Source of the DNA: Brienomyrus brachyistius
Lineage: Eukaryota > Chordata > Actinopteri > Osteoglossiformes > Mormyridae
Length of the DNA: 64,000 bases
NCBI RefSeq assembly: GCF_023856365.1
Contig: NC_064549.1
Location: forward strand, 10,929,608-10,993,607
Direction of reading: 5' to 3'
The notes under the pieces were generated by a model. The model was not told the origin of the DNA, made no database searches, and was given only the letters and a program-made list of their open reading frames with translations. The translations under genes and the position numbers were made by a program. Of this stretch, positions 26,041 to 39,590 are shown in pieces; within the stretch, counting starts at the first letter, position 1, and every line of letters starts with the position of its first letter.

Positions 26041-27985
26041 GTAATTCTTATGGGTGAAACTCTATCTCGCATCTGCATATAGGGATATATATTTTGTTTC
26101 ACGGCATGACGTCACAATGACTGTAGTGTCTCGGTGAGGGGTGGCTCGTACCCCACACCATGAACTCATTGTTCAAGGTGATGGTGATTAAGGCCACATG
26201 GAAGGCATGGGGAGATGCTAATTGAGGCTGTGCATAATTAATGGCGATATGGTTTCTATGCATGGCGTTCGTGGTGGGGGGGAGGGACCCTGGTGGTAGC
26301 AGCTCACTAGGTGGAGATGGTGTCACTGGGCACGACGTTCCCTTAAAGGGGAACTCCGGAGATCCTTCAGGCTGTTCTTCTTGCTTGCTGCCACACATCA
26401 TTCTTACTGAACCAGCCGTCTTCACGTTTTATCTTCCGGTGTGTGGCTCAGGGTTGGTGCTCTACGGTCTTGTACAGCCAGTGGACATTTCAAGTCAAGT
26501 TAAGTAGGTTTATTTGTCGTCTCAGCCATATATGCAATATACAGAGCCTCCCGGGCCAAGGTGCACAGGAAAACCAAAAGGACAAAGACGACACAGGGCT
26601 ACACAAGTGCAATTTACAGCACAACACATCATACAGTCATACAGTCGACAAAACAATGCTAGTCTGAATGAATATTTGAATAAATAGTATGACTGCAGAT
26701 ACAGTATTATGACATATAGACCACGATAAATAGTAAATAAATAAAAGTGCAAACAGTAATAGCAGCAGGACAGAGAGTGCGCAGAATGGGCACCGGATGG
26801 TTTGCTGGCACCGTGTCTTGGGTACCTGAGGAGTAGATTGGTGAAAAAGCAGAAGTGACTCCCTCTAGTGAACGCCACCATACTCCACTCCTTCCCCATC
26901 TCGACGGACAACAGCTGCCTGTAGATGCAATAACTCTCATATTACTGAGATCAGAAAGGCATCAATGCTTTGCTTGTTCAGCCTCCTTTCTGCAGACTGT
27001 CAATGCAAATACGACAAGAAACACATCTAACGTGGAATTTTGGGCATATGTTGAGCTGGGACGTTCTTCGCGAAGCACGCAACGCAAATTCCATCGGGCG
27101 CTTATGAAATCGTCTTACGACTGGCCAAATTTAAGGTTTTCTTTTATTTTTTCCCCAGCAGTATTGAGTTTTACTTTAACTGAAGCGGATGCCGGCACGA
27201 TGCACATAGCAGGGGGACAGTGCGACGGGTAACGTTATTGAAGGCATGTTTTTTTTCAGGGAAAGGTATCGGTGTAACGTTCGGAATGCAGTCCCATTAA
27301 CGGCACTGAGGCATAAACAAGCTTACCAATTATCCACGCCCCCCCACCAGCACTCAGACTCTTCAAAGGGGAAAAACAATAAATAGCTGTCTTTTTTTTT
27401 TTAGTTGACTTTAGTTGCCTGAAATGTGCGTACAGTAATATAATTTCCCAGCATGCTATGGGGTTAGTGTGCGTATGCCCTGGCAGGTCCTTTTGTGAGC
27501 CTCTCTGCGAGGGGGCGTGAGAGTGTTCACTGGCACTTTTGTCTGCACATACTAGCGGCTCCAGACATCCAATGGGGGCTTGTGAGTATCACCCCAGCGA
27601 CAGAGCGTAATTAGCGGCTCCTCGCTCTAAGCAGAGAGCAGTCTCCCAGCTTTTGCAGTGTTTGTTTCCCCCTCCCTAAATCCTGATTGTGTGTGTGTGT
27701 GTGTGTAGATTGGGGATAGCCCCTTGCTTGATGCTCCCCTTATCAGTAATCACTCTCACAGGAGTCCAGGTAATTATCTAGCCTTCATGTTCCTGCTCCT
27801 CAATGCAACTCATGCCTGGTTCTGCATCAGCGATATGGAAACTCCTTCTCCTTTCTCTCCTTACTTCATCACTCTTCCCTTCTTGCCCAGGCTGTTCTCA
27901 GTCCCTATAGAGGAACAGGGGCAGGTAAAGCATGCCGCTCCATCCTCAATTTAGTGGATCACTTACATCTGTGTTTGCAACTCGG

Positions 27986-28135
27986 CAGAGTCGGACATTT
28001 CAGGTCCAGACCAAGATTGTGTTTCAACCGACCAGTTGAGTACTCTGTGACTGTGACTCTTTATGCTCAAATGGTTGGTTGAAACAAAATCCCGGTTTGG
28101 ATTTTTAATTCCTCGACCTGAAATGTCCACCTCTG
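27986..28135. mobile_element. palindromic hAT-type MITE family M1, copy 1
   Basis: The 150-bp element is a long imperfect palindrome: cagagtcggacatttcaggt at the left answers acctgaaatgtccacctctg at the right, and both arms contain gtttcaacc / ggttgaaac around a centre with gtgactgtgac. GCAACTCG occurs one base before the left end and seven bases after the right end, so it may be a displaced target duplication. Confidence 0.8.
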
Positions 28136-29107
28136 CAGCTCAGCAACTCGTACTCCTGTACTTGGCGTGGGTGAATGGTTACTATGTAGCGAATCTTCCA
28201 TCGCCACGGCGTTACCATGGCATTCCAAGCATCACGTGCCGGCTGAGGCGAGCCTCCCGCTTCTCCATCTCTCCCTCTATCTTGTGCTAGGAGGTGGCGC
28301 TCCGTACGCAAAGACCCTCTTAATTAAGCACACATCTGCACTACCTCTTGACATGGAGCCTTATGGGCATCATGGGGTCTGGCAAAGAAACCCGTCTCCT
28401 GCCTTTGAACTTGCAGTAACGACAGAAAAAAAGGGAAAAAAGCAGTAACTTATCTCCGACTTTTTTCATATCGAAGGCGTTGAGTGGTTCTCAGTAACAA
28501 AGAAGGTGACACTATTTTATAAGTGCTAGAGGTGTGGTTGCCGCTGTAGGAACATCTCGCTCTGAAGAAACGATTCTGGAATGCATTAACAAGCCCGAAA
28601 AATTCTACATGCTTAATGAGCAACAAAACAGAATTACATTTTATTCCTGAATTACACTTTCTTTCTGCCCCGATAATGCCAAACTGTATTCTTCCTCTAC
28701 CTGTCTCTACTTCCCAGCATCACAGAGCTCTATAAAGCGTTTCGAAATTCACTGAAAGCATTTGATTAATAATGTAGGTTGGGGACATTCTGAATAAGGG
28801 CTTGTTCAACGATGGATTCTTACCTGCGCAGCTATTAAAACACATCTCAGTTCCTGACATTGCTGCATATTTCTCCCCGGGGAGGGAGACAATGGGAAGG
28901 CATTCAACATACATTGCAGCATTCAACAAACCATAAGCCGTAATTTCTGACGAATCACAGCAACCACAGATATAAAGCATATCACATATAAAGCATGTTT
29001 AAAACACTTTTCTTTAATAATACACTGCATGTAAATTTTATTAGTACTTTTTTGCATTTGGTGGGGTCCTCCACCGGATGCCATTAAAAAAAAAATGTTA
29101 CAGCAAA

Positions 29108-30625
29108 AAAAGGTGAAGGTAAAAAGTAAATAAAAACAGAATGCAATGATTTGCGACACATATAGACCCATATTATTTGAACGTAGAACAAAGACGACGT
29201 ACCAAATGTTGAACCTGAGAGTTTTAATTGTTTTATGACAAATATATGCTCAATTTCAATTTGACGTCAGCAACATGTTTAAAAAAAAGTTGGGACAGGG
29301 GCAGCAAAAGACTGGAAAACAAAACACGTGGTTGAATATGTCACAAGTAAAGTGTTTGTCCAGTGAAGATGGGGAGAGATTGACCATTCTGTGAAAGACT
29401 GCAGGGCAAATAGCGCAACAATTTTAGACTAATGTTCCTCAATGTAATATTGCAAAGAATTTGCGAACTTCATCATCTATGGTACATAATATCATTAAAG
29501 ATTGAAAGAATGTACCTGTATGCAAGGTACAAGACGGAAAACCAATATTGGACAGATCTTTGGGTTCTCAGGCAGCACTGCATTAAATACAGACACGATT
29601 TTATAGTGGGAATCACTGCATGGGCTTAGGAACACTTCCATAAACCATTGTCTGTGAATACAGTTTGTTGCTTCATCCACAAATGCAGAATGAAACTCTA
29701 CCATACAAAGAAAACACCATATCTAAGCATGATCCAGGAACACCGGCGACTTCTCTGGGCCCGAGCTCATTTAAGATGGGACTGAGGTGAAATGGAAAAC
29801 TGTCCTGTGATCTGATGAATCAAAATTTCTAATTTTTTTTGAAAATCATACACGCTGCGTCCTCCGGGCTAAAGAGGAGAGAGACAATCCCGCTTGTTAT
29901 TAGCAGACAGTTCAAAAGCCAGAATCCGTGATGGTATGGGGGTGTATTAATGCCCATGGCTTGGGTAGCCTGTACATCTGAGGTAACATCATTAATGCTG
30001 AACGATATATAAAGGTTTAGGAGCAACACATGCTGCCACCCAGACAGCATCTTTTTCACAGAAGGCCTTGGATATTTCAACATGACAAAGCCAAACCGCT
30101 TTCTGCGTGTATAATCGATCATGAAACGAAATCTACGACAAAGGAGACCCCGAACTGTTGAGCAGTTGAAATCCTATATCGTGCAAGAATGCATGAACAA
30201 CATTTCACTTTCAAAACTCCAGCAACTGTTCTCCTCAGTTCCCAAACGTTTACAGAGTGTTGTTAAAGGAAGAAGTGATGCAGCACAGTGTTAAACATGC
30301 AACACTGTGGTAAACATGCAGCACAGTGGTAAACATGCAGCACAGTGGTAAACATGCAACACAGTGGTAAACATGCAGCACAGTGGTAAACATGCAGCAC
30401 AGTGGTAAACATGCAGCACAGTGGTAAACACGATCCTGTCCCAACTTCTTTGAAACATGCTGCTGACATCAAATTAAAATTGATTCATATTTGTCATAAA
30501 ACCATAAAAATTCTCAGTTTCAACATTTGGCCTTGTCTTTGTGCTATTTTCAATTAAATATGGGTTTGTATGATTTGTAAATCATTGCATTGTTTTTATT
30601 TACATTTTACACAATTTGGGGTTGC
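29108..30625 (+). mobile_element. degenerate Tc1/mariner-like transposon with long terminal inverted repeats
   Basis: About 190 bp at the left (29115-29305) returns inverted at the right (30437-30620). Shared words include gtaaataaaaac, tgcaatgattt, aatgttgaa and catgttt...agttgggaca. Between them lies a broken transposase on the plus strand. WARAHLRW is at about 29758, and VL*SDESKF at about 29806 is the Tc1-type DDE signature with a stop codon inside. WIFQHDKAKP at about 30068 resembles the second catalytic block. Stops and frameshifts make it inactive. The superfamily is inferred from these motifs. Confidence 0.8.
30277..30428. repeat. 19-bp tandem repeat, eight units, inside the Tc1-like element
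   Basis: Units of catgcagcacagtggtaaa start at 30277, 30296, 30315, 30334, 30353, 30372, 30391 and 30410, and most differ by one base at most. The array lies between the transposase remnant and the right inverted repeat. Confidence 0.95.
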
Positions 30626-33201
30626 ATTTATCAGCCCTGTATTTTGTAGTATGGAAGGGTTTAGCCTATAGGGTATAAACTGGTTTAATTCTTCAGGGAA
30701 ATTCTTCAGACGAGTATCAAAGATACTCGCAACAAAGATAAAACTTCTTTTACTGCTCCTTTTTTCATTGGCACTCTTTTATATCCGTCTTGTTTCAATA
30801 GCAAAAGCTGGGTGTGTCTGCCCAGTGCCACAAACTACCCAAGTGAGTCTTAAGAACCATCTCACTTGATCAATCCTCTGTCATTAGTAACTTCTTGCAC
30901 TAGTCTAGCAGAAATAAAAACCGACAGCCCTAGTGTCTATACTCCAAATTTGCCACCTGAAGGATGATGTGCTTATAGGTCAACTGAACTCACCTCTCAC
31001 ATTACCCTCAAAGAAATAATAAATTACCATGCTTTAAACTGGTTTAAACCATTTGAACAATATGATTGTGAAATATCCCATATAATTTAGATTTCCAATA
31101 GATGCGTTGGTGATGTATGGGGATTAGGATTAAGGATTGAAGCTTTAGGGTTTCGTGGAACACTCGCATAATCTGCCTCTCTGGTTTTTAGCTGGTAGAA
31201 GAATTGTTGCTTTATCATGAGCTGTTCATTTTCATGACAATGCCAATGGTTTGAATTGTACGGAAGCTCAATTTTTCCACTTGTTTAACCAGTTGGCAAG
31301 GTCGAGTTAAAGATGTATGTGAAATAATGCATTGTGCTGTTCTGGGGTACATAAACGTACAATAAATGTAATATTTCCGACACTGCAACAGCTGTGCGAG
31401 CAGTCTGGGCCTGCTACGTAGGTTGACAGCATTTTAGTCTCCTTGAAATTACTCAAACAGTGTTGGCACAAATGGATGGGCTGCTTTTAAATCAAATTGG
31501 TCGCAAATGGAGCCATGTAATTTTAATGCAGTGACAAAATATTGGATTTAGGCACCTGTGCTAAGTTCTTTTTAATGAAAATCGTTTTTTTTCCCCCCTC
31601 CCTTTTTAAAAAATGTATGACATAGAAAACAAACCTATTTTCAGACCCTGGGGTATAAGTTATTTGGCAGATACCCGATGTTAATGATCACCGAAAGGCC
31701 ATTCATAGAATAACATGGAGGTCCTGGTTAATTTCGATAGGTAACTGTGAACCTTTTTCTTGTATAAAATGTGTTTGTTGTGAGGTGACCTGTCAGAGTG
31801 GTGTGACCTTCTGCGCAGAAGAAAAGGATCTCAGTCTGAGAGATGCTTATCTTGGCGCCGTAAACTTACGGCGAGTGCTTGCAGTTTCCACGGAAACTTG
31901 GCCGTCGTCTCAAGCATGCGTGATGCTGACTTCCCTGGCATCCGTCGAGTATGAACATCACCCTGATATTATGTGCGCTTTTTGAACAAACAGAAATCAA
32001 TATTATACACATGATTCTAACAATCTGACTTTCTGGGTAGAAAATAAACAGCAGTGCTAAATTATTAATACCTCCGTACTCTTTTATATTCATTTTTTTT
32101 TGCATGTCAATATTGTTGTGAGCCTTTTCTCACTTGCACCACACATTAAAAAGAATGGCTGTAACCTGAAGCTAAGAATAGCTTTATAATCCCAAATAAT
32201 CACCCAGACTGAAATTTATGTATTCTACAGGAATACATTAAGGAACGCATTCACCATTTTATCATACTATTGTTTTACCACAAAACTTCACCCATTCGTC
32301 CACAATCATAATTGTTTGTAAATATTTTGAACATATCTTTTTTTTCCAAGCTACACTTGGAATGTAGGGTACAAAGGATTTGCATGCAAATAAGAAATAC
32401 AGTACTTTCAGGATTACTATTTGAACATAATCTTATTTTGCTTGGTTATGGATGCATAGAGCAGAAGATAAATGTTGCTCTTCTGAAACAATTATGTTTT
32501 GAGGAGGATTTTGAGACAAAAAAATGTTGTGCTATACCTGGCTGGCATGTAGTTTAACTTGGGCTGGGGGCCCTAGGTGTACCATTGCTTGGATGTCATC
32601 TGTGAGTTTCTTTTTGTAGAACTTCCCACGGGTGAACTTGTCCCCTATATAGGAAGCCTTGAAGTGATGGTTCCAAGTAGGAGGGATGTCATTAAATGTC
32701 TCCACTGTACCACTGGGGAAAGCAGGGTTGTCCGGTAGCAAAGCTACGGTCAAATGAGCCTGGGAAGAACATCCCTGTGGTCCTCACTGACTCTTCTTCA
32801 TGTGTCTGTTTTATTTACTGCACCCTGTAGGCTTGGGGTGGTCTTCAGAGGAGGAGCTGGGAGTTGTGGTCTGACATCTAGGGAGGGGTGAGCTCGGTGC
32901 TTACTGGGGCATGCAAGGGCTACCAGAATGAGCACTAACTCCCCAAAGGTGTCACCTTGTTCCAGGGAGCACAAAAAAACAGAAACCTGCCCCCGCCCCC
33001 CCCCGCTTTCCTACAGCTGCCCTCCATGTATCCAGAGCACAGTGGATCATGCTGACGGGCTTTGTGGTGCATTTTGAGTTGGGATAAAGCTTTGAAAAGC
33101 ACATTACAGACATATTTTGGTTCGCAGTCATAAATTGCAAGGTGTGATTTCTGTACAATGGAGTGTCCTTGTAAACAATGTACTTTTTCTTTCTTTTTCA
33201 G

Positions 33202-33253
33202 AGACAAGGCACCGGGGCATCAAGTGCCAACAGCAAAGCAAATGAAGGACAAG
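33202..33253 (+). CDS. pcp4: PCP4 coding exon 2
   Basis: This 52-nt exon encodes residues 4-20 plus the first base of codon 21, reading RQGTGASSANSKANEGQ. It starts after a strong pyrimidine tract and acceptor (tttttctttctttttcag) and ends at the donor G|GTAAAG. The opening Arg-Gln-Gly and the small, polar, Lys/Asn/Gly-rich composition are those of the disordered N-terminus of PCP4; the middle of the exon varies between species in this family. No domain is present. Exon 1 supplies phase 0 and exon 3 supplies the remaining two bases of Asp21, so the frame is continuous. Confidence 0.88.
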
Positions 33254-33923
33254 GTAAAGGATCCAGTGACCGCTTGGATAAGTGTGCCATTCTGGAAATT
33301 TCCACTGCGCTTTAAATCCTTTCGGTTACAAAATGAGTTCAGGCTAACTTCTTAAAAAGGCCACTGCTGAGACAGTCATTGAATTTAAAGCATTTCCGCC
33401 AGATAATTACCCCTATATGACTCTGCACTCCAATTACACGTTTCTTGGGCTGCGTTTCGAGAGGAGTAGATGCACGTTTAGCATTTCCGCGGAGGCCGTG
33501 TTCTAAACTCGTCCTGAGAACATCTTCATAGCAGCTCTGACTTCTGCGGCACGCAGGAGGCCGCATCACTGAAGCGTAACCTCGTTTTTCCTGACGATAT
33601 GCGCGGAAGCAGAACGAGAGCCATGCTACAGCCTCACCACTGAGACTTACGGCTTATGGGCCAACAGAGTACATCAACTAGCTGATTACCCGCTAATATA
33701 GCAGATTCTGGTGACTCATCTGGAAATGGGCTATCTCAAGTGCGCATGGGTGCATTATAGCTACAGTATAATAGTGCACTAGTGACAGGTAACCATGTAC
33801 AATCAAGATATCATCTGGGCCAGGCTATTGCAGATGTTCTGCAGACCGGAGAAGAAGCCATTATAAACACAGCATTTTTGTATTATCTCCATGCAACCAA
33901 TTCAAGTCTCGTATGCCTGTGGT

Positions 33924-34228
33924 CAGGGACGGATTATGGGTTGTGTGGGCCCCTGGGCAAAACGTTCACGAGGGCCCCCCCCCACCACCAGCACCACCAC
34001 CAGCACCACCACAATTCAAGGGCCCTTGGCAGCCAAATGGCCTCCCTATAGGGTCAGGGGCCCTTGTAGGCAGAGGATCAAAGAATGTAGGCCCTCTAAA
34101 ATAGACAAATGAAAATACACTGTTGATAAGCGTTGCAAATTGTTTTGGGCTAGGGGCCCCACGGGCCCCCTGCACCCCAAGGGCCCCTGGGCAGCGGCCC
34201 CGCTGGCCCGGTCTGTAATCCGTCCCTG
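33924..34228. mobile_element. hAT-type MITE with 8-bp target duplication
   Basis: It begins CAGGGACGGATTA and ends TAATCCGTCCCTG, a 13-bp perfect terminal inverted repeat. It is flanked by CCTGTGGT (33916-33923) and CCTGTGGC (34229-34236), matching at seven of eight bases. The interior is rich in gggcccc words and carries a short CACCAC/CAGCAC array at 33979-34012. Confidence 0.9.
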
Positions 34229-35924
34229 CCTGTGGCAAGCAGAACGTCTCCTTGGTTGGAAAGCACAGTGATGTTATGTGTTATCTAGGCTCTTCTTGTG
34301 AGAATGGCAAGGTGAGCTCTTTGAACATGCAACAAAAAAAAACATCAGGAGTCTCTGCCGCTTTGCGAGGCCAAAGGGATTGTGGCAAGGTGACAGGCCA
34401 GATGTGTAGGTGAAGATGCTCCCCGGGAAGTAACTCGCAGAGCTAAGCACCCACACCGACGGCCAACCAAGGATCTTATGGTTGAGTGATTCAACATAGA
34501 TGTCTCAGGATTGTAAAAAGCTGACTCCAGCTGAAGATGGCTGAAGTTACTCGCTAAGACGAGACAGATGAAACGCAATAAACGCGGCACTGATGCATGG
34601 CAGCAGTGTGCTGTGGGCACTCTGATGCATACAGGCTGGTTGCGTGTAACCTTTTCCCTGCTTAATGTTTACTTGTGTTCTTTGCAACATCAACCAGGCA
34701 AATGCGGTTGCTAGCAATATATCACATTTCATGCATACTTATAAATTACAGCCTGCAAGGTACCAAACGCTCTACCTGACCAATTTTCTGGTGAATTTGT
34801 AGATCTGGGCAGGACGACACCATTTTTCCTGCTTCCTCAGTGTACTATAATACAGTTTTATATTTGGCCCATGTGGCTGTACTGTGATCTATGAAATTTA
34901 TGATGCTTCTATTGCATTTCCAGAGCTCTTAGAGCTGCCATGATCTTTGCCAGCAGATCCGTCTTACTGATCACTAATGACACAATTTATGGCATGAATG
35001 CAACTGTCACACAAGCCATGCAGTACAGTCTGAAGCATTGTAATGCTTGGCCAAGCACCGGATGTGACCCCGAACTCTGCAGCAAATAAATGAATAAATA
35101 ACATTCAAAATTAAAATGAAAACATTTTATGCTTCACTTCAGCCTGTCTTCCTGGAGAACCCGCCGTTACCTTTTTCCATTTTTCAAAAAGGTAGAAAGC
35201 ATAAATGGAAAGAAAGCTTCGGCTTTCAAACTATCAGAACGCCTTTGGTGCCGACCTTGGCCATTAAACTACAGCTTGAAACATGCTGGAGAAATTGTTT
35301 CTCCAGCATCATCAGTCCTCACCGTAACACCGCAGAGGCACCGTTCTCTGCTGAGGCTAATCGAATTGCTTAGGTTCCCGGCAGCCAGTGGCCAATCCGG
35401 AGCCGCCTTTTAGTGCCACGTGCAGATACGGCAGAAAAATGTGTGTCCGGTGCCAGGGCGACCCGCACTGCGGAAGAAAGGGCACACTCTGCTGCTCACC
35501 GCATACTGTCCGTTTTCAAAGGCTTCTCACTCGTCATTTTACTCACTTGGCACGTGATCACAGAATAAGGTGACCACCTAATCCATGTCAGGAGGGACCC
35601 TATGCGCTATTTCAGGTTTTACAAACTGCTTCAAAACCGAAAGGCTCCAGTGCTCGGCTAAATAGTTCAATTCTTCTTATGCTTTTGCTTGCTTGTTTCC
35701 TTGATTCAAAGACTCAAACAGCTATTTCACATTAACCAATCAGCCAATCGGCACATAGCAAGAACTTAGGGCCTAAGTGAAATCCAGGTCTATTTAATTG
35801 AAATGGTAGTTTACAAACCCTATCCTACCTTATAGTGTCTCCCAAGACATATATTAGGTGGTCGGCCTATCATAGAATGACACAGATTCTATTTCGGATC
35901 CATCATCCAGCCATGTATTCCGGT

Positions 35925-36063
35925 GACACTGTACACTGTAGGAGGCAACCCTCACGACAAACCCAAACTTGCAAATTCCACCCCTGTACAGTCGGGGAGA
36001 TTTACGAACCTCTAGCCCTGGACGTGTGATGCAACAGCACTGCCCATTGAGCCACCATACCAC
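35925..36063 (-). mobile_element. SINE head fragment
   Basis: On the minus strand it reads ggtggtatggtggctcaatg, then a decayed B box (gaggttcgtaaatctcccc) and ggaatttgcaagtt, matching the head and body start of the SINE at 60196-60524. Confidence 0.6.
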
Positions 36064-37990
36064 CCTAACTCACCCATGACTTATATATCCAGTCATCCAC
36101 CCATTTAACCATAACCATTTATTCAGTAATGGGTTATAGGGATCTTGGAGCACACCTTGGAAGCACAGGGAACAAAGCAGGAGATACCATCATATTATGA
36201 TGATAGGATGATATAATATAAATACGATCATAAAAACCTGCTTCATATGATATACCGAATGTATGATATATGTTAATAAAGAGAAAAGCAGAAACATTAT
36301 TACACTACAATTCCGTGGCCTGATTGTAGTCTTTAAGTGACTGTCTTCAGTAGCATCCCAATTAACAATCGTGTGGTTCTTAATGATGTGTGAGTTAATG
36401 GGGAATTGTGGCATCATACACAAAAATCATACAAGCAGTGAAAGTTAATAGCTGCAGACATTTGACTGACAGGTATGTAAATAGTTTCTTCTTTATTCTT
36501 TCTTTGATTGACAAGTTTATTAATGATCCTGTGGTTTATGAGCTAGCAAATTACCAGCCCCTGTTTGGTTAATATCCAATAAGCTGCTTCATATATTGGA
36601 TTCCTATGGGACTTTGTCGATTCTGCAAAAATCCTAAATCAGTTCAGCATTTGACTTTCAAGTGAGACACCCTTATGGGAGATATTGCCTTAGCAGACAT
36701 TTATCTATACGTTCCTCTTATGGAAAGAAGGACTCGTCCCACTCACTTCTGGAATATTAAATGGATTTTAATTATACCATAAAACAAGGAAAGGCCACTT
36801 GTGCGGGAGTCAATGCCGTTGAGTCGAAAAGTAACTGAGTCAGATTCGAACTAAAATCAGAGTTTGCTGCTCATAAAGCTGATCTCAGCTGTCCTGTCGT
36901 CTTATCAGGACTGTGGCTGTAGGCGGACGTATGTGAAAAAAGGATGAAGCTGTGCTGTACTTGCCTTTTGCACAAGTACGGCCACATTGGAATTGGGTAG
37001 TTTTTGCATCTCTCCTTTGGGACACACGCACGCATGTATACACTTGAGAGTGATGCTTGGGGTTGCAGCACAGGGTCGACCCAGGAGCATGTCGGGGGGT
37101 TAGGGGCCATGCTCAAGGGCCCAGCGGTGATCTGACTATTCTGCCAAGGTCAGGATGTGTGTTATGCAGAACTGTACAACACATCCCTTTCAAACCCTGT
37201 AACATTTTTCATATTATTTTATCCTGCTTGGGCTACCTGTTGTGCCTACCGGGCTACAAAGATTCAGGCATTAATCTAACTAAAGGTATGAGGATGTGAT
37301 GATGTGTTATTGTTTGCTGATAAAAATCTGTCCACTTCAGCATGGATTTCAATGTATTTTATCCTAAGTAGTGAATTACAAATGTCTTTGTAATATGTGT
37401 GGGATCCAGGACAATTCTCCACTGCATGGTTCACTGTATTTGTGATATTGAAAATGACTTCACTGAACTGTGATCAGCATATTTGGAGAGGTCCATATCA
37501 TGGATACAGACCGTAGACAAAGATGAAAAAAATAAGCTTTAAACTTAAAAAAATAAAATAAATGTTAATATACATACAGATATGATAACTCCACTAAGTC
37601 CCAAAATCTTGCTGACAGAGTGCCTGTAAGTCATAGGCTCCACTTTTCGAGATCAAACATATTGTTATACTATAATTAGCAGTGGAACAGCTCACGTTCT
37701 GAAATGAGATGACCCACTTTTGAATGTTTTTTTTTAATTAGCTGTACATTTAACTTGCGCAAAAATCCCATAACCGTTGGATTAATTAGTCTAGTTTTCC
37801 ACAGTATCCTTCCTCTGTCTTCCCATATTTGCATGATAATGTATTCCTTCGTTGGGAGCTCTTCATTATATTGTAATAAGTGATACCACTTGCTTGTACA
37901 GCTCTGCAATTCTTCACTGGAAAAGTAATGGACAGACAAGCTTGCATTACTGTCTCCTGCACCTCAGCCTATCTGGGGTAGGTCCTAAGC

Positions 37991-38184
37991 TGGGGGTGTC
38001 AAACTCCAGTCCTGGGGGGGCAGAGCCCTGTACGGTTTTTGGTTCACCCTCATTTAACACAACTGATTCAACTCCTTGTGCTAATTACCACACAGCTCCC
38101 GAGCTGAATCATTTGTGGTGGAACAGGGAAAGAGCTAAGCTACACAGGGCTTCGGCCCCCCAGGACTGGAGTTTGACACCCCTG
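37991..38184. mobile_element. hAT-type MITE with 8-bp target duplication
   Basis: The ends are inverted: gggtgtcaaactccagtcct at the left and aggactggagtttgacaccc at the right. The centre also folds (cacacagctcccgagctg). Flanks TCCTAAGC (37983-37990) and CCCTAAGC (38185-38192) agree at seven of eight bases. Confidence 0.9.
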
Positions 38185-39107
38185 CCCTAAGCTAACCTTT
38201 ACATATAACCTTTATATATATTTTATATGTGTGACGTATATATACACATCACATATTATATATACACATAAAAAAGAGGAAACACTGTTTTTATCTATAT
38301 CAAAGAGATCATGCTTAGATGCTTTATGAGTTGCAATGCGATCGCTTGTTTTTATCTCCTTCTCTAAAAACAAATACAACATCCACCCATAAGGGGGCAG
38401 GCCCTGACACCACACTCCTTATTGATCTAGCAGCTCTGTTTAGTCTCTCTTCTCCTTTACTGGCTTCACTTCAAACGGCTTCAGAGGCACATCAGCTGAA
38501 TTGGGAGGTCAGTGATATTTGCCTGACCTTCATATCCACCAGGACCCCCTGCCTCGCACGGGTGTTTGATTTGGTAATGTGGTTTCGGGAGGGGGGAGGG
38601 GGTTTTAAGGTGGGAGGTTGCCCGTTCTATCTTTTCCCTGACTAGGCCCCGGTCTCATTAACAGTCATGAGGTAGCCCATCTGCTACATACAATCCCATT
38701 GAGAAAAAGAAAAACAGCAAATACCAGCTACAAAGATGTAAATATTTTCTGCGGTGTCCTTGTTCGACGAGGGCCAGGGAACATACCTCTGTGGCCGCTA
38801 GCTCGAGTTCCTGCTGCTTTACCATTCATGGAGACAGGACGCTCTGACTACCCCAAGGACATGGTGCTGGAAAGGGATCACATGAGATTCTAATTCATGA
38901 CATCATCTTTTTAATTATTCAGTGGTGATCGCCTTAGCCACTGAGCTCATTGATAAGCCAGCAAAATGATTTTTTTTTCTATTAAATGTCTATTTCCTCT
39001 GAAAACCAATTTTTCCTCTGAACAAACCTTGAAATACATTTTGGTAATTTATACTTAACCACCCAGCAATGAAGCAAAAATACAAACCAGTTCTTTGTGA
39101 CTGGCAG

Positions 39108-39175
39108 AGCTGGTTGGTTGAAACGAAATCTTGGTCTGGATGTCAACTTTTCTGGACCTGAACAGTCCACCTCTG
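39108..39175. mobile_element. half copy of palindromic MITE family M1
   Basis: It contains ggttggttgaaacgaaatct, then ttctggacctgaacagtcca and the end cacctctg, equal to the right arm of the M1 copies at 27986 and 60877. The left arm is missing or too decayed. Confidence 0.7.
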
Positions 39176-39486
39176 GTGACTAAGTGAGTCTATGAGGAGG
39201 AGAGATTTGTCAGAAGGTTTTGAGTTCAGATCCCACTTACAGTCATAGGTGTACCAGAATTCATGTTTTTCCTCCAGGTATAATCGTGGTCAAAGAAGCA
39301 GACTCTGAGCTTGCAGAGATTGTGTGAATTGCGCGACGACAGCAATTTACAGGAGTCTGTACCTCTGATCATCTCCCCAGCTTAACACACAGAACTGATT
39401 CATAACCTTGGGTCTCCATGAAATGCTAGTAACCACAATAAACATGCTCTTGATATTTTTACGGAAATCTTATTGGTCATTGATTA

Positions 39487-39590
39487 CCCAACTGCATGCC
39501 TTGGGACTGCAGGAGGAGACCTATGTGATACAGGCAAGAACATGCAAATTCCATACAAAGCAGAAGCACAGATCCAGGATGCAACCCTCA
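39487..39590 (-). mobile_element. SINE middle fragment
   Basis: On the minus strand it has ggaatttgcatgttcttgcc and tcctcctgcagtcccaaggc, matching the body of the tRNA-headed SINE. Nearby, at about 39225, a B-box-like gagttcagatccc may be part of another SINE. Confidence 0.5.

Larger units (their letters stand above)
11796..33201 (+). other. pcp4 intron 1 (21.4 kb)
   Basis: The intron runs from GTAGGT at 11796 to tttttcag at 33201. No internal exon was recognised. Beyond the repeats listed separately it carries a GGAT run (17771-17787), G16 (19462-19477), G12 (20735-20746), (GT)n (27691-27706) and a fragment at about 26490-26770 that looks like a dispersed fish repeat (aggtttatttgtcgtctcag). 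A 184-codon minus-strand frame at 16365-16919 has no recognisable motif. Long parts (12.2-16.3, 17.8-19.2, 22.1-25.4 and 30.7-33.1 kb) show nothing I can name. Confidence 0.8.

Noticed and set aside
30277..30428. Tandem units that might suggest a CRISPR array
   Set aside because: The units are contiguous 19-mers without spacers, inside a eukaryotic transposon.
36470..36800. Possible LINE C-terminal Cys/His motif (CRFCKNPKSVQHLTF)
   Set aside because: A stop follows at once and the final Cys is missing; too weak to call.
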